Source of the DNA: Arthrobacter pascens
GTDB taxonomy: Bacteria > Actinomycetota > Actinomycetes > Actinomycetales > Micrococcaceae
DNA length: 64,000 nt
Assembly: GCF_030816475.1 (NCBI RefSeq)
Contig: NZ_JAUSXF010000001.1
Coordinates: forward strand, 2,294,001-2,358,000
Direction of reading: 5' to 3'
Under the pieces are notes generated by a model. The model saw only the letters and a program-made list of their open reading frames with translations. It was not told where the DNA came from and made no database searches. Each line of letters starts with the position of its first letter. The first letter of the stretch is position 1. Of this stretch, positions 17,141-25,854 are shown piece after piece. Made by a program: the position numbers and the translations under genes.

Positions 17141-18552
17141 TTGAACTCCTCACCGAGACGGCCATTCAGGAACCACAGCGCATTCGCGGTCTTGAGATGC
17201 CGTGGAACAGGGTAATGGGCAGCACCGAGGGAGCCGCAGGTGCCGCCCGTGCACTGGGCCCCTGGCACCCGCAGGAGTTCATGGCCGAATGTGTCGAGAC
17301 CGTTCCCGAGGCGGGCGGCATGATGACCTTCGTGTTCCGCCGCTGCGACGGTGCGCCGCTGGCGTTCCGTGCTGGCCAGTACGTGAACGTCGCCTTTCCC
17401 CTGAACGGCGAGGACCAGGATCCGGTGGACCGCAGCTACTCACTGTCCAGTTCGCCCACGCAGCCGTGGACCTTCAACATCACCGTCAAAAGCGACCCCG
17501 CTGGACTCGTCTCACCGTGGGTGCACGAGAACGTCAAACCCGGCACCGTTCTCGAGATGCTCGGACCGGTAGGGGCATTCCACCTGCCCGACGCCGACCG
17601 CCGGGCACGGTACCTCCTGCTGGCCGCTGGCGCAGGCATCACCCCCATCATGTCGATGCTGCGGACCATCCACTCCCTGCCCGGACAGGCCGATGTGGTG
17701 GTGCTCTACCACGGAGCGGAGGTCGGAGGCTTTGCCTTCCACCAGGAGTTGGCCTACGTCGCCTCCGTGGACTCGCGCATCAAGGTCTTCTACTCCCTGG
17801 GCGACCGCAGCGTACCCGAGGGGTGGGAAGGGCTCACCGGAAGGCTGACGGCGGCAATGCTCGATGAGGTGGCCCCCGATGCCAACGGCCGCCAGGTCTA
17901 CGCCTGCGGCCCCGAGGGGTACCTGAACACCGCCACGGAACTCCTCAGGAAGGTCGGCGTCGACGACACCTCCATCTACATGGAATTCTTCTCCGGAGAC
18001 CGCCAAACGATCCTTGAGTACCAGGCGGAGCTCGCGTTTGCAGTGGACATTGCGGAGGAAATCGCCGAGGAAATCGCTGATTCCGCCGAGGACTACTACG
18101 AAAGCCAGCCCACCGCGTTCGGTCTCTACGAGCCGGGTTACGACGCCGAGGGCACCCTGAAGGCCACCGGGCTGCCGCTGGAAACCGCCGACGAGGACGC
18201 GCCCGCGTCAGAAGCCCCCGAAGGCAATCCGACCGTGGCGACGGAGGCCGGGTCCCCCGATGCCTCGAGCTTCGACACTGTCGGAACAGGAAGCCTCACC
18301 CTGTCCTTCATGCGGACCGGCATCAATGTGCGCATCGACCCCGACGAACACATCCTCGGGGTGGCCCAGCGTGCGGGCGTCAGGATCGGCGCGAACTGCA
18401 AGGAAGGCATGTGCGGCTCCTGCAAGGTCGTCAAGCTTTCCGGGGAGGTGGAGATGAACCACCAGGGCGGGATCCGGGCACGGGAAATCAGTGCAGGCAA
18501 GTTCCTGCCCTGCTGCTCCACCGCCCGGACCGATCTGGTGATCGACGCCTAG
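17137..18552 (+). CDS. gbcB: Ferredoxin reductase component of betaine-type Rieske monooxygenase, with acidic linker
   Basis: 471-residue electron-transfer partner. An FAD/NAD(P)H ferredoxin-reductase module comes first (FRAGQYVNVAF, RSYSLSSSP, LLLAAGAGITPIMSML, YACGPEGYL), and a plant-type [2Fe-2S] ferredoxin domain last (ANCKEGMCGSCKVV ... LPCCSTA). Between them is a long, very acidic linker (about residues 300-385: AEEIAEEIADSAEDYY and EDAPASEAPEG), longer than in the roughly 370-residue GbcB of Pseudomonas. Start at ATG 17137 overlaps the gbcA stop. It passes electrons from NAD(P)H to the Rieske centre of the partner. Confidence 0.85.
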   Translation: MIELLTETAIQEPQRIRGLEMPWNRVMGSTEGAAGAARALGPWHPQEFMAECVETVPEAGGMMTFVFRRCDGAPLAFRAGQYVNVAFPLNGEDQDPVDRSYSLSSSPTQPWTFNITVKSDPAGLVSPWVHENVKPGTVLEMLGPVGAFHLPDADRRARYLLLAAGAGITPIMSMLRTIHSLPGQADVVVLYHGAEVGGFAFHQELAYVASVDSRIKVFYSLGDRSVPEGWEGLTGRLTAAMLDEVAPDANGRQVYACGPEGYLNTATELLRKVGVDDTSIYMEFFSGDRQTILEYQAELAFAVDIAEEIAEEIADSAEDYYESQPTAFGLYEPGYDAEGTLKATGLPLETADEDAPASEAPEGNPTVATEAGSPDASSFDTVGTGSLTLSFMRTGINVRIDPDEHILGVAQRAGVRIGANCKEGMCGSCKVVKLSGEVEMNHQGGIRAREISAGKFLPCCSTARTDLVIDA

Positions 18553-18764
18553 CCGGTTCCAGCTGCTCTAGGCGGGACAGCATCAGGGATTGTTTCCGCG
18601 GCAAGAATGCAGGCATGAGAATGCCACGGATGGCGTATGGATTGCCTCCTATGGGTCCGCGGGCTCCCCCGACGGCATCGTGCCTTCGCGGGATCGGATG
18701 AGACTCGAACCGCAGCAGCCCCTGCGGACAGAGGGAACTCCCGAAAACACGCAAAAGGCCACCG

Positions 18765-19129
18765 CGGACGGCAACGTGCCCCCGCTCGCTGCGCCGGCGC
18801 GCTACGACGACCTCTCCGGCCTTCCGCCCGCATGGATCGGCGTCGGCACCAACGACCTGTTCCACGACGAGGACGCCACCTACGCCCGGCGACTGCATCA
18901 GGCCGGCGTCGCATGCACGGTTCGCGTAGCGCCCGGCGCCTACCACAACTTCGACTCCATGGAACCGAAAACCGCCATCTCCCAGGCCTTCGTCCAGGCG
19001 CAGATTACAGCATTGGACGAAGCACTCAACGGTCCCCTGCAGGTGCTCCCGTCCGGCACAGGCGCCTACGGGCACTCGGCAGATCCTGACTCCCGTAAGA
19101 GTAAGAGCTCCCACGAGGCGGTCCGGTGA
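18765..19129 (+). pseudogene. C-terminal remnant of an HSL-type alpha/beta hydrolase
   Basis: The plus strand encodes ARYDDLSGLPPAWIGVGT, then NDLFHDEDATYARRLHQAG and APGAYHNFD. These are the catalytic Asp (DLFHDED) and His (YHNFD) regions of hormone-sensitive-lipase-type esterases. The oxyanion HGGG and nucleophile GDSAG half is missing, and upstream sequence in the frame is unrelated, so it is a truncated relic. Its 3' end overlaps the tail of the minus-strand oxidase gene. Confidence 0.7.
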
Positions 19130-20267
19130 TTGCGGCGATTGCACGTGATGGATCCATGAATTGAAACCTTGTATCGATCTTTCCTTGGACTATGTCCGCT
19201 GCAATTCGTCCAATTCCAGGGCACATCTTGAATCCGAAGCCAGCAAACCCGTTTGCGATGACGACATTTTGGCTGTGAGGGAGAAAACCGAGGAAAGGAA
19301 TCCAATCATCCACGTAGAAGTCCGTCCAGGCAGAGGCCCGGATTGGGCTTTTATGGAGTCCCGGAAAATATCGCGATACGTGCTCTTCCATGTACAGGAT
19401 CTCATCCACGGTCTGGCCGCGGGGGTAGTCATCCGGCCCTGAGATTTCAGTGGGTGCACCGCCGGGTGCAATTTTGACCGACCCACCGGTATCGAGACTT
19501 GGCGCTCCATAGAGAATCCCGTCCGAAACGAGACGGTCGAAGACCGGAAAGGTCGTTGGCCCGAAATCGTGTCCGGGCAATGGGCTAAACCAGGTCAACT
19601 TGATACGTCGTGGACGGCTCCTGTCCCGAAGCCCTGGACCAAGATGATCCCTTGACCAGGAGCCCGTAGTGACGATTACTTTCTTGGCCCGCCACTCACG
19701 TTGACCGTCGGTCAAGAGCACCCCGCCCGCCGTGGCGTGCTCGATGCGGACCTTCGAATAGTCCTGGACGCTGGCCCCCAGCGCCCGTGCTCGTGCGACG
19801 GCGGTCAAAACTGCCTGTTCACAGCGGATGAATCCTTGCGATGGGTCGAGAATTCCGACCTCATCGTGGTCAAGCCAGTGTTCGGGAAACCGATCGTTCA
19901 TCTCCTTTCGGTCAAGTGTCTCTGTCTCGACGCCGGCTCCCCTTGCTGCTGCCCGGAAGGCGATTAGCCTTGGGTCATTAGCGAGGCCAATGGTCAAACC
20001 GCCAGTCTCATTGAGGATTTGGACGTTGGCAAACTCCTGCAGGTTAAGCCATTGACTACGAGCGATGTCGATAATCGGAGTGTAATCGGGGCGACTGGTT
20101 TGCATCCGGCGGAATAGCCTCGTCTCCCCTCCCACCGCCCCGCGATCATGGCCAACCCCGAATTGTTCGAACCCAATGACATTCAATCCATCTTCAGCCA
20201 GTTGCCAGAGGGCCATACTGCCCATGGCACCCAGGCCAATTACCGCAACGTCAAACTCCGTTTGCAT
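19026..20267 (-). CDS. FAD-dependent N-methyl amino acid oxidase (SolA/MSOX-like), copy 1
   Basis: 413-residue flavoprotein of the monomeric sarcosine oxidase/N-methyl-L-tryptophan oxidase family. The dinucleotide motif is VAVIGLGAMGSMALW; ETRLFRRM and NGFAGFGFKMCPGIG are the family's flavin-proximal blocks. It would oxidise a C-N bond of a secondary or primary amino acid with O2, giving an imine and hydrogen peroxide. The last 35 or so residues (after MDPSRAI) look unrelated to the family and are read from the antisense of the esterase remnant, as if the original stop was lost. Last gene of the 11-gene operon, six bases after the second copy. Confidence 0.83.
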   Translation of the reverse strand: MQTEFDVAVIGLGAMGSMALWQLAEDGLNVIGFEQFGVGHDRGAVGGETRLFRRMQTSRPDYTPIIDIARSQWLNLQEFANVQILNETGGLTIGLANDPRLIAFRAAARGAGVETETLDRKEMNDRFPEHWLDHDEVGILDPSQGFIRCEQAVLTAVARARALGASVQDYSKVRIEHATAGGVLLTDGQREWRAKKVIVTTGSWSRDHLGPGLRDRSRPRRIKLTWFSPLPGHDFGPTTFPVFDRLVSDGILYGAPSLDTGGSVKIAPGGAPTEISGPDDYPRGQTVDEILYMEEHVSRYFPGLHKSPIRASAWTDFYVDDWIPFLGFLPHSQNVVIANGFAGFGFKMCPGIGRIAADIVQGKIDTRFQFMDPSRAIAAITGPPRGSSYSYGSQDLPSARRRLCRTGAPAGDR

Positions 20268-20273
20268 AAGCTG

Positions 20274-21455
20274 TCAGCTCAGAGCCAGTGACGTGAGTTG
20301 CGTGTCCGGTCCGAGGAACCTGGAAGCGTTCATAAAGCTGACGTCGGTGGCCGTTGTTCCGTCCAGCACGAGATCGGCTGCAACAGCCCCCAGGGCAGAG
20401 GCCATCTTGAAGCCGTGACCGGAGAAGCCGGCCGCCACCACAACGCCTTCCATTCCCGGAACCGTCCCCAACATCCCGGTGTCGTCTGGCGTATAACCGT
20501 CGGCACACAAAGCGACCCGCACCGGTTCTGGATTCAGTCCCGGAATGAATTCCTTGACCCATGCCCGGATCGGGTCCAAATACTGAGGATCCCAACTAAG
20601 AGGCTTCTCCATGGACTCGACTTCGTCCATATAAACGCTCCCTGCCACTTTTACTGTCCAGCCGTCAGCGCTCGGGAACCCGTAGAAGAGGGCCCGGTCT
20701 GACCTTCCCGCATCCTCCGCCCTCCGGAGGAAGACCGGCAGGTCTTCCCTGCACATAGACGGGTCCACAGCTGGGAACCATGTCAGGACCTGCGGACGAA
20801 CGGAAAGGTGAACACCGAGTTCCTTGCAGACTGCGCCCGCACCTGTACCCTGCGAGACGATCACCCGGGAGGCAATGATTTCTTCCTGATCGGTCCGGAC
20901 GATGTACCGGTCACCGTACGCTTCAACGCTGTGCGCTTTCCGGTTTCCCAGGAATTGAGCGCCAAGCCGGGTAGCCTCGGCCAGGGCCGCTGTCACTGCC
21001 CTCTCAGACTTCAGGTAGCCTCCTTCCGGATCAAAGATCGTGACATCCGTGTCCTTGATCACGTGGTCGGGGTACTTTGTCCTCGCCTCGTCGCCCCGGA
21101 GAATTTCGTAATCGAGGCCATTGTCTTTCGAGGCGGCCATGAGCGATGCGAACCGCGGATTGTCCTCATTGAGAATGCTGACAGCACCCGTGGTGTTAAG
21201 CAGCCGCGTTCCGCTGATTTTCTCCAGCTCACGCCAGAGATCCTGTGCCCTCTGCAGGAGGGGTGTGTAATGCCCGCCTTCAGCGTAGATCTTGCGGAAA
21301 ACGCGTGATTCGCCGGCGTAACCGGAAAAGGGTCCGGGGATCGAAAACCGGTCTACCCCGATAACCCGTTGACCACGGGAGGCGAGCTGCCAACTTGCCA
21401 TGCTTCCTACAGAGCCGACTCCGACGATGACGACGTCTGTTTCGAGTGTTGTCAT
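20274..21455 (-). CDS. FAD-dependent N-methyl amino acid oxidase (SolA/MSOX-like), copy 2
   Basis: 393-residue paralogue of the preceding oxidase. Motifs are VVIVGVGSVGSMASW (FAD-binding), YAGESRVFRKIY and AGFSGHGFKMASALG. It keeps the normal family C-terminus, unlike copy 1. ATG 21455 (MTTLETDVV) is chosen for its AAGGTAG ribosome site and position next to the FAD motif. The two copies are divergent, so they probably act on different N-methyl or D-configured amino acids, or on successive steps. The nearby RidA would deal with the imine or enamine product. Confidence 0.85.
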   Translation of the reverse strand: MTTLETDVVIVGVGSVGSMASWQLASRGQRVIGVDRFSIPGPFSGYAGESRVFRKIYAEGGHYTPLLQRAQDLWRELEKISGTRLLNTTGAVSILNEDNPRFASLMAASKDNGLDYEILRGDEARTKYPDHVIKDTDVTIFDPEGGYLKSERAVTAALAEATRLGAQFLGNRKAHSVEAYGDRYIVRTDQEEIIASRVIVSQGTGAGAVCKELGVHLSVRPQVLTWFPAVDPSMCREDLPVFLRRAEDAGRSDRALFYGFPSADGWTVKVAGSVYMDEVESMEKPLSWDPQYLDPIRAWVKEFIPGLNPEPVRVALCADGYTPDDTGMLGTVPGMEGVVVAAGFSGHGFKMASALGAVAADLVLDGTTATDVSFMNASRFLGPDTQLTSLALS

Positions 21456-21546
21456 GGTTCTACCTTGCTTTCCGTGATGAGGTTTTGGTTCTTGCAGCTG
21501 ACTGGCGGGCTGCCGGCTCGCTGAACTGGTTGCCATTACCAGCTGT

Positions 21547-22281
21547 TCAGGCGGCGGTGTATCCGCCGTCGACGGGCAGGACCGCTCCGGTGATGTAGGA
21601 CGATTCCTTCGACGCGAGGAAGAGGATGGCGTCGGCGATCTCTTCGGGTGTGGCCAGGCGCTGGAGCGGGATCTGGCCCTCACGCTGGGCGCGGTAGGCC
21701 TCGGGGTCTTCCCTGCGCTGGAACGATGCTTCGATGATCGGGGTCGCGGTCAGACCCGGTGCAACGACGTTCACACGGATGTTGCGTGAGGCCCATTCGA
21801 TCGCTGCACCCTTGGCGAGCATGATCAGCCCTCCCTTGGCTGCGGAGTACAGTACCTGATCGGTGATGCCTACCATGCCGAGCCGTGAGCTCACGAGGAC
21901 GAACGAGCCACCCGCTGCGGGCATCAGCGGCGCGAAGTGCTTCATCACCAGGAAGGAGCTGAGCAGGTTGCTGTGCAGCACGTTCTTCGCATCCTCGTAG
22001 GCCATCTCCGTCAGCGGGCCGCTGACCTGCAGGCCGTGGTTGAGGACAACAACGTCCACGGTGCCGAAAGACTCGGCCGCCTGCCGGGCCAGGCTTTCGA
22101 CGAACGCCTCGTCGTTAAGGTCTCCCGGGACGTACAGGTCATCGGGCTGGGCGCTGTCGAGTTGCTCCCTGCGGCCGGTGAGCAGCAGCCGGGCGCCCTC
22201 CCGGCGGAAGTGGGAGCATACCGCCTCCCCGATTCCGCTGTTCGCACCGGTGACCAGGGCCGTGGTCTTATCAAGTCTCAT
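21547..22281 (-). CDS. Short-chain dehydrogenase/reductase
   Basis: 244-residue classical SDR. The coenzyme motif is ALVTGANSGIGEAVC, the NAG-type motif reads LNHGL, and the catalytic Ser-Tyr-Lys set is in SSRLGM and YSAAKGG. The end GAVLPVDGGYTAA is typical. ATG 22281 (MRLDKTT) follows GAAGGA by nine bases; an ATG nine bases upstream has no room for a ribosome site. In this operon it could oxidise a hydroxyl group of the substrate or reduce the oxo acid made by the oxidases. Confidence 0.87.
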   Translation of the reverse strand: MRLDKTTALVTGANSGIGEAVCSHFRREGARLLLTGRREQLDSAQPDDLYVPGDLNDEAFVESLARQAAESFGTVDVVVLNHGLQVSGPLTEMAYEDAKNVLHSNLLSSFLVMKHFAPLMPAAGGSFVLVSSRLGMVGITDQVLYSAAKGGLIMLAKGAAIEWASRNIRVNVVAPGLTATPIIEASFQRREDPEAYRAQREGQIPLQRLATPEEIADAILFLASKESSYITGAVLPVDGGYTAA

Positions 22282-22318
22282 GTCAGGCATTCCTTCGTGG
22301 ATAAGTAGTTGGAGGGTG

Positions 22319-22352
22319 CAGGTATGGGGCGGGCATTCCCGCCCCATACCTG
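22319..22352 (-). terminator. Intra-operon hairpin before the SDR gene
   Basis: A perfect 15-bp stem (CAGGTATGGGGCGGG ... CCCGCCCCATACCTG) with a 4-base loop lies between the PLP enzyme stop and the SDR start. There is no T-run, so it may act as an RNA stability or processing element, or a weak terminator. Confidence 0.65.
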
Positions 22353-22353
22353 G

Positions 22354-23460
22354 TCAGTTGTTGAATCCGCGGGCGTCGACAGGCCACCGTTCCAGCGTTG
22401 TGCCGGTGCTGTCGGTGACGATGTATTCCTCGAAATTGACCACCACCGGGCAGACGTGGTTGGGGACCACGGGAACCACGGTCCCGACGCCCGGGCGGAA
22501 GTCTCCGTCAGGCAAGGGGAGGAATCCGTGATATTCGTTGAGCCTGGACAGGACGGCGGTGGTGCCGGCAATTCCGCCGTAGCCGATCTCGGGGCTGCCT
22601 TCGCGGCCGAGGGCTTTGGTGCCGGTATCGAGCATGACCTGATCGGGGACCCAGTCGCTGACCACGGTGCCGGCGACGAACAGTGCGATCTGGTCCTCGG
22701 TGCAGGCACCGAGCCGGGCGTTGCCGAGGTCATTGAACACGTATTCGCCGGGCCGGATCTCGGTGATGACGCTGTCGGTGGCGAATTCCACGGTGGGTGT
22801 GGAGCCGGCGCTGACCACCTCCGCGGTGATTCCGGCTGCGGCGAGTCTGCGCACCGCGACGATGAGGGCTGCGTCCTGGTCATCCGCTGCACCCTTGCGG
22901 GCGTCCGGACCCGCGCTGCCATGACCCGGATAGGTAAAGACCCCGGCCGGGACTAGGCCGCGCTTGCGTGCGGCCAGGGCGAGGTCACCCGCAACCTCGG
23001 GGGGAGCTCCGGAGCGCCGGGCCCCGCAGTCGACCTCAATCACGACCTGCAGCAGCCCGGGTTCGTCTCCCATCGCGTCGGCAAGGGCATTGATCGCTGC
23101 GATATTGTCGACGCCGACCCGCAACCGGGTGGTCTCGGCCAGCTTGCGGATCCGGGGCCCTTTCGTGCCAGCGGCCCAAACCGGGTAGGCGATGAAGATA
23201 TCGTCGAACCCGGCCGCGGCGAAGACCTCGGCCTCACCCACGTTGCCCGCGGTGATCCCGACCGCGCCCGCCTTGATCTGGCGCCGGCCGATTTCGACGC
23301 ACTTGTGCGTCTTGACGTGTGGCCTGACGTCGAGGTTGTTCCGGGCTGCGAAGGCCTGCATGCGGTCGATGTTCTCCTGCATCACGTCCGCCAGCACGAT
23401 TGGTGAGGGGGTGTCGATTCGCTCGAGGAGAGCCTCGAGTGCTCGTTGAATGCGGTTCAC
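22354..23460 (-). CDS. D-threonine aldolase / D-serine dehydratase-like PLP enzyme
   Basis: 368-residue fold-type III PLP enzyme (alanine racemase N-terminal barrel plus DSD-like domain). The PLP Lys is in RPHVKTHK (His-Val-Lys-Thr-His-Lys), and a C-terminal metal pair is visible as PNHVCP, as in metal-dependent D-threonine aldolase and D-serine dehydratase. It would split or deaminate a D-beta-hydroxy amino acid. The start is GTG 23460, preceded by AAGGAG. It lies in the operon between RidA and the SDR, which fits deamination followed by removal of the enamine or imine. Confidence 0.85.
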   Translation of the reverse strand: MNRIQRALEALLERIDTPSPIVLADVMQENIDRMQAFAARNNLDVRPHVKTHKCVEIGRRQIKAGAVGITAGNVGEAEVFAAAGFDDIFIAYPVWAAGTKGPRIRKLAETTRLRVGVDNIAAINALADAMGDEPGLLQVVIEVDCGARRSGAPPEVAGDLALAARKRGLVPAGVFTYPGHGSAGPDARKGAADDQDAALIVAVRRLAAAGITAEVVSAGSTPTVEFATDSVITEIRPGEYVFNDLGNARLGACTEDQIALFVAGTVVSDWVPDQVMLDTGTKALGREGSPEIGYGGIAGTTAVLSRLNEYHGFLPLPDGDFRPGVGTVVPVVPNHVCPVVVNFEEYIVTDSTGTTLERWPVDARGFNN

Positions 23461-23528
23461 GCTGTACTCCTTGTAAGTCTGTCTATGAATGATCGAGGAT
23501 CGCGGTGCAGGCTTCCTCGAGTGTGGCA

Positions 23529-23560
23529 TGTGCGGGACCCGCATCAGCGGGTCCCGCACA
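23529..23560 (-). terminator. Intra-operon hairpin between ridA and the PLP enzyme gene
   Basis: A perfect 14-bp inverted repeat (TGTGCGGGACCCGC ... GCGGGTCCCGCACA, 4-base loop) in the 137-base gap between ridA and the next gene. No T-run follows. Confidence 0.65.
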
Positions 23561-23597
23561 CCACCGCAATCGCACAGTGCCGCCGTCGTGCCAGCGT

Positions 23598-24083
23598 CTA
23601 AACTGCCGTACAGATCATCTGGATCTCGACCGGAGTGTTGGCTGGCAGCCCGGCGACACCGATCGCGGTGCGGGCGTGCCGCCCGTTCTCACCCAACACT
23701 TCGATGAGCAGGCCACTGGCAGCGTCCGCGACCCGTGACTGCAGAGCGAAGTCCGGTCCACTGGCCACGAAGACCAGCATCTGCACGATCCGGACCCGGT
23801 CCAGATCGCCCACCGCCTGCACAGCGGCGGCGAGGCAGTTCAGCACGCAGTGACGGGCGAGCTCCCGCGCCGTTTCCAGCTCAACGTCCCGGCCGACGAT
23901 CCCTTGGCCCAGCAGCTCGCCATCCTTGTACGGCAGCTGGCCCGAGATGTGGATGCTGGAGTCAACCGCCCGGTGGTGCACGTAGTACGGGTTATCCGCG
24001 AGGCTCGGTAGCTCCAGGCCAAGGCCCCGGAGCCGGTCCAAGGCGGAGCCCGCCTTTGTGGTTTGAGGTAGTGGCAGGTTCAT
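23598..24083 (-). CDS. RidA/YjgF-family imine deaminase
   Basis: 161-residue Rid-family protein, somewhat longer than classical RidA (about 130). The catalytic Arg is in HARTAIGVAGLP, and SIHISGQLPYKDGELLGQG is the family's N-terminal block. Rid proteins hydrolyse the reactive enamines or imines made by PLP dehydratases and amino acid oxidases, which matches its neighbours here: a D-threonine/D-serine-type PLP enzyme and two SolA-like oxidases. Its length suggests one of the Rid2-7-like groups rather than housekeeping RidA. Confidence 0.85.
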   Translation of the reverse strand: MNLPLPQTTKAGSALDRLRGLGLELPSLADNPYYVHHRAVDSSIHISGQLPYKDGELLGQGIVGRDVELETARELARHCVLNCLAAAVQAVGDLDRVRIVQMLVFVASGPDFALQSRVADAASGLLIEVLGENGRHARTAIGVAGLPANTPVEIQMICTAV

Positions 24084-24145
24084 GCCAGTGCCTTCTTGCA
24101 GTGGTTCATGATCTCAGTTCTTCTTTTAGTAGGATTGATTTGGAG

Positions 24146-24913
24146 TTAGAGCACCTGTTCCAGGAAGGCCTGGGTGCGGGGTTCCTTGGGGTTGGAGAGG
24201 ATTTCGCGGGCGTCGCCGCGTTCGACGATGTAGCCGTCGTCCATGAAGATCAGGGAATCGGCCACTTCGCGGGCGAAGCCCATTTCGTGGGTGACCACGA
24301 CCATGGTCATGCCCTTCTTCGCGAGGTCCTTCATGACGGCGAGGACTTCGCCGACTTTTTCGGGGTCCAGGGCGGAAGTGGGTTCGTCGAAGAGCATGAT
24401 CTCGGGGTCCATGGCCAGGGACCTGGCGATCGCGACGCGTTGTTGCTGGCCGCCGGAGAGCTGGGCGGGGTAGTAGTCCCCGAACCCGGCCAGGCCGACG
24501 CTGGCGAGCAGTTCGTGGGCGCGTTTGGCTGATTCTTTCTTATCGGCGCCTTTGACCAGGACGGGTCCGGACATGATGTTCTCGTGCGCTGTCATGTTCG
24601 GAAAGAGGTTGAACTGCTGGAAGACCATGCCGAGCCTGGTGCGCTGCTCGGCGAGTTTCTTGGGCGGCAGGGCGTGGTAGGCGTTCTCGGTTTCGTAGTA
24701 GCCGAAGTCCTCACCGTTGACTTTCAGGACTCCGGAGTCCACTGTTTCCAGGCCGTTGATGCAGCGCAGGACGGTGGATTTGCCGGAGCCGCTGGGGCCG
24801 ATGATGCAGCAGATCTCGCCGCTGGCGATCTCCAAATCGATGTCCTTGAGGACTGTTTTGTGTCCGAAGGACTTTCGGATTTTCTTGGCGAGGATGGTTC
24901 CGTCTGCACTCAT
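24146..24913 (-). CDS. Amino acid ABC transporter ATPase (GlnQ/HisP type)
   Basis: 255-residue ATP-binding subunit of a polar amino acid importer. Walker A is [10 protein letters not shown]-loop [11 protein letters not shown], signature LSGGQQQR, Walker [13 protein letters not shown] and switch His in [10 protein letters not shown]. It overlaps the permease gene by four bases (ATGA). With the permease and lipoprotein it forms a complete importer feeding the catabolic part of the operon. Confidence 0.94.
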   Translation of the reverse strand: MSADGTILAKKIRKSFGHKTVLKDIDLEIASGEICCIIGPSGSGKSTVLRCINGLETVDSGVLKVNGEDFGYYETENAYHALPPKKLAEQRTRLGMVFQQFNLFPNMTAHENIMSGPVLVKGADKKESAKRAHELLASVGLAGFGDYYPAQLSGGQQQRVAIARSLAMDPEIMLFDEPTSALDPEKVGEVLAVMKDLAKKGMTMVVVTHEMGFAREVADSLIFMDDGYIVERGDAREILSNPKEPRTQAFLEQVL

Positions 24914-25854
24914 CGGGCGATACCTTCCGGGTCGGTGAGCACAACGGGTTTGGCCTTGCGGGGAAGCCTGGAGGTTGCGCGGGAGTATTTCTCTTCGAGC
25001 TTGGCTTGCGGGTAGCTCAGCAGCAGCGTCATCACCAGGTACCAGAGGCTGGCGACGATCAGCAGCGGGATGGTTTCGTAGGTGCGGGCGTAGATCAGCT
25101 GGGCGCTTTGGAGCAGCTCAGCAACACCAAGGACACTCACGAGGGAGGTTTCCTTGAACATTCCGATGACCTGGTTACCGGTCGCGGGGATGATCGAGGG
25201 CATGGCCTGGGGGATGATGACCTTGCGCATCTTCGTTGAGGCGCTCATCCCGAGGGAGTCAGCAGCCTCAAGCTGGCCCTTCCCGACCGAAGAGAACCCG
25301 CCGCGGATGATCTCAGCCATGTACGCGGCCTCGTTCAGGGTCAGCCCGACCAGCGCCGCGGTAATCGGGCCCATGATCGCGTTGACGTCGATGGCGGTGC
25401 CGATGTCGGTGAAAGGGATCCCGATCGAGAGGTTCGGATAAAGTGCTGCGATGTTGAACCAGAAAATCAACTGCACCAGGACCGGGGTACCGCGGAACAA
25501 AGTGATGTAGACCCCGGCGGTCGCTGCGATCGGTTTGACGCTCGAGGCCCGCATGATCGCCAGTACCAGGCCCAGGAGAGTTCCCAGGACCATGCTCGCC
25601 ACGGTGAGGAAGATCGTGAGCATCAAACCACGAAGGATCGTCTCCTGCGTGAAGTACTTCGCAACCACGCCCCACTTGAAGTTAGGGTTCGTCGAAACCG
25701 AGGCCAGGATGCCGATGCCGATCAGGCTGCACACCACCCAGGCGACGTACTCAAAGGTGCTGCGCCGCTTGAGCCTGGGCTTCAGGGCCGGGTCCTTGCC
25801 GGTCATTGCGGTTCCACTTCCTTGGGGAATCGTTGTGAGCATTGGCTCTGCCAT
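24910..25854 (-). CDS. Amino acid ABC transporter permease (HisM/GlnP type)
   Basis: 314-residue permease with about five predicted spans and an N-terminal extension. The family loop is visible as [19 protein letters not shown] (EAA-type), and [14 protein letters not shown] is the highly conserved early block. The start overlaps the binding protein stop as TAATG, so translation is coupled. Co-transcribed with the ATPase. Confidence 0.93.
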   Translation of the reverse strand: MAEPMLTTIPQGSGTAMTGKDPALKPRLKRRSTFEYVAWVVCSLIGIGILASVSTNPNFKWGVVAKYFTQETILRGLMLTIFLTVASMVLGTLLGLVLAIMRASSVKPIAATAGVYITLFRGTPVLVQLIFWFNIAALYPNLSIGIPFTDIGTAIDVNAIMGPITAALVGLTLNEAAYMAEIIRGGFSSVGKGQLEAADSLGMSASTKMRKVIIPQAMPSIIPATGNQVIGMFKETSLVSVLGVAELLQSAQLIYARTYETIPLLIVASLWYLVMTLLLSYPQAKLEEKYSRATSRLPRKAKPVVLTDPEGIAR

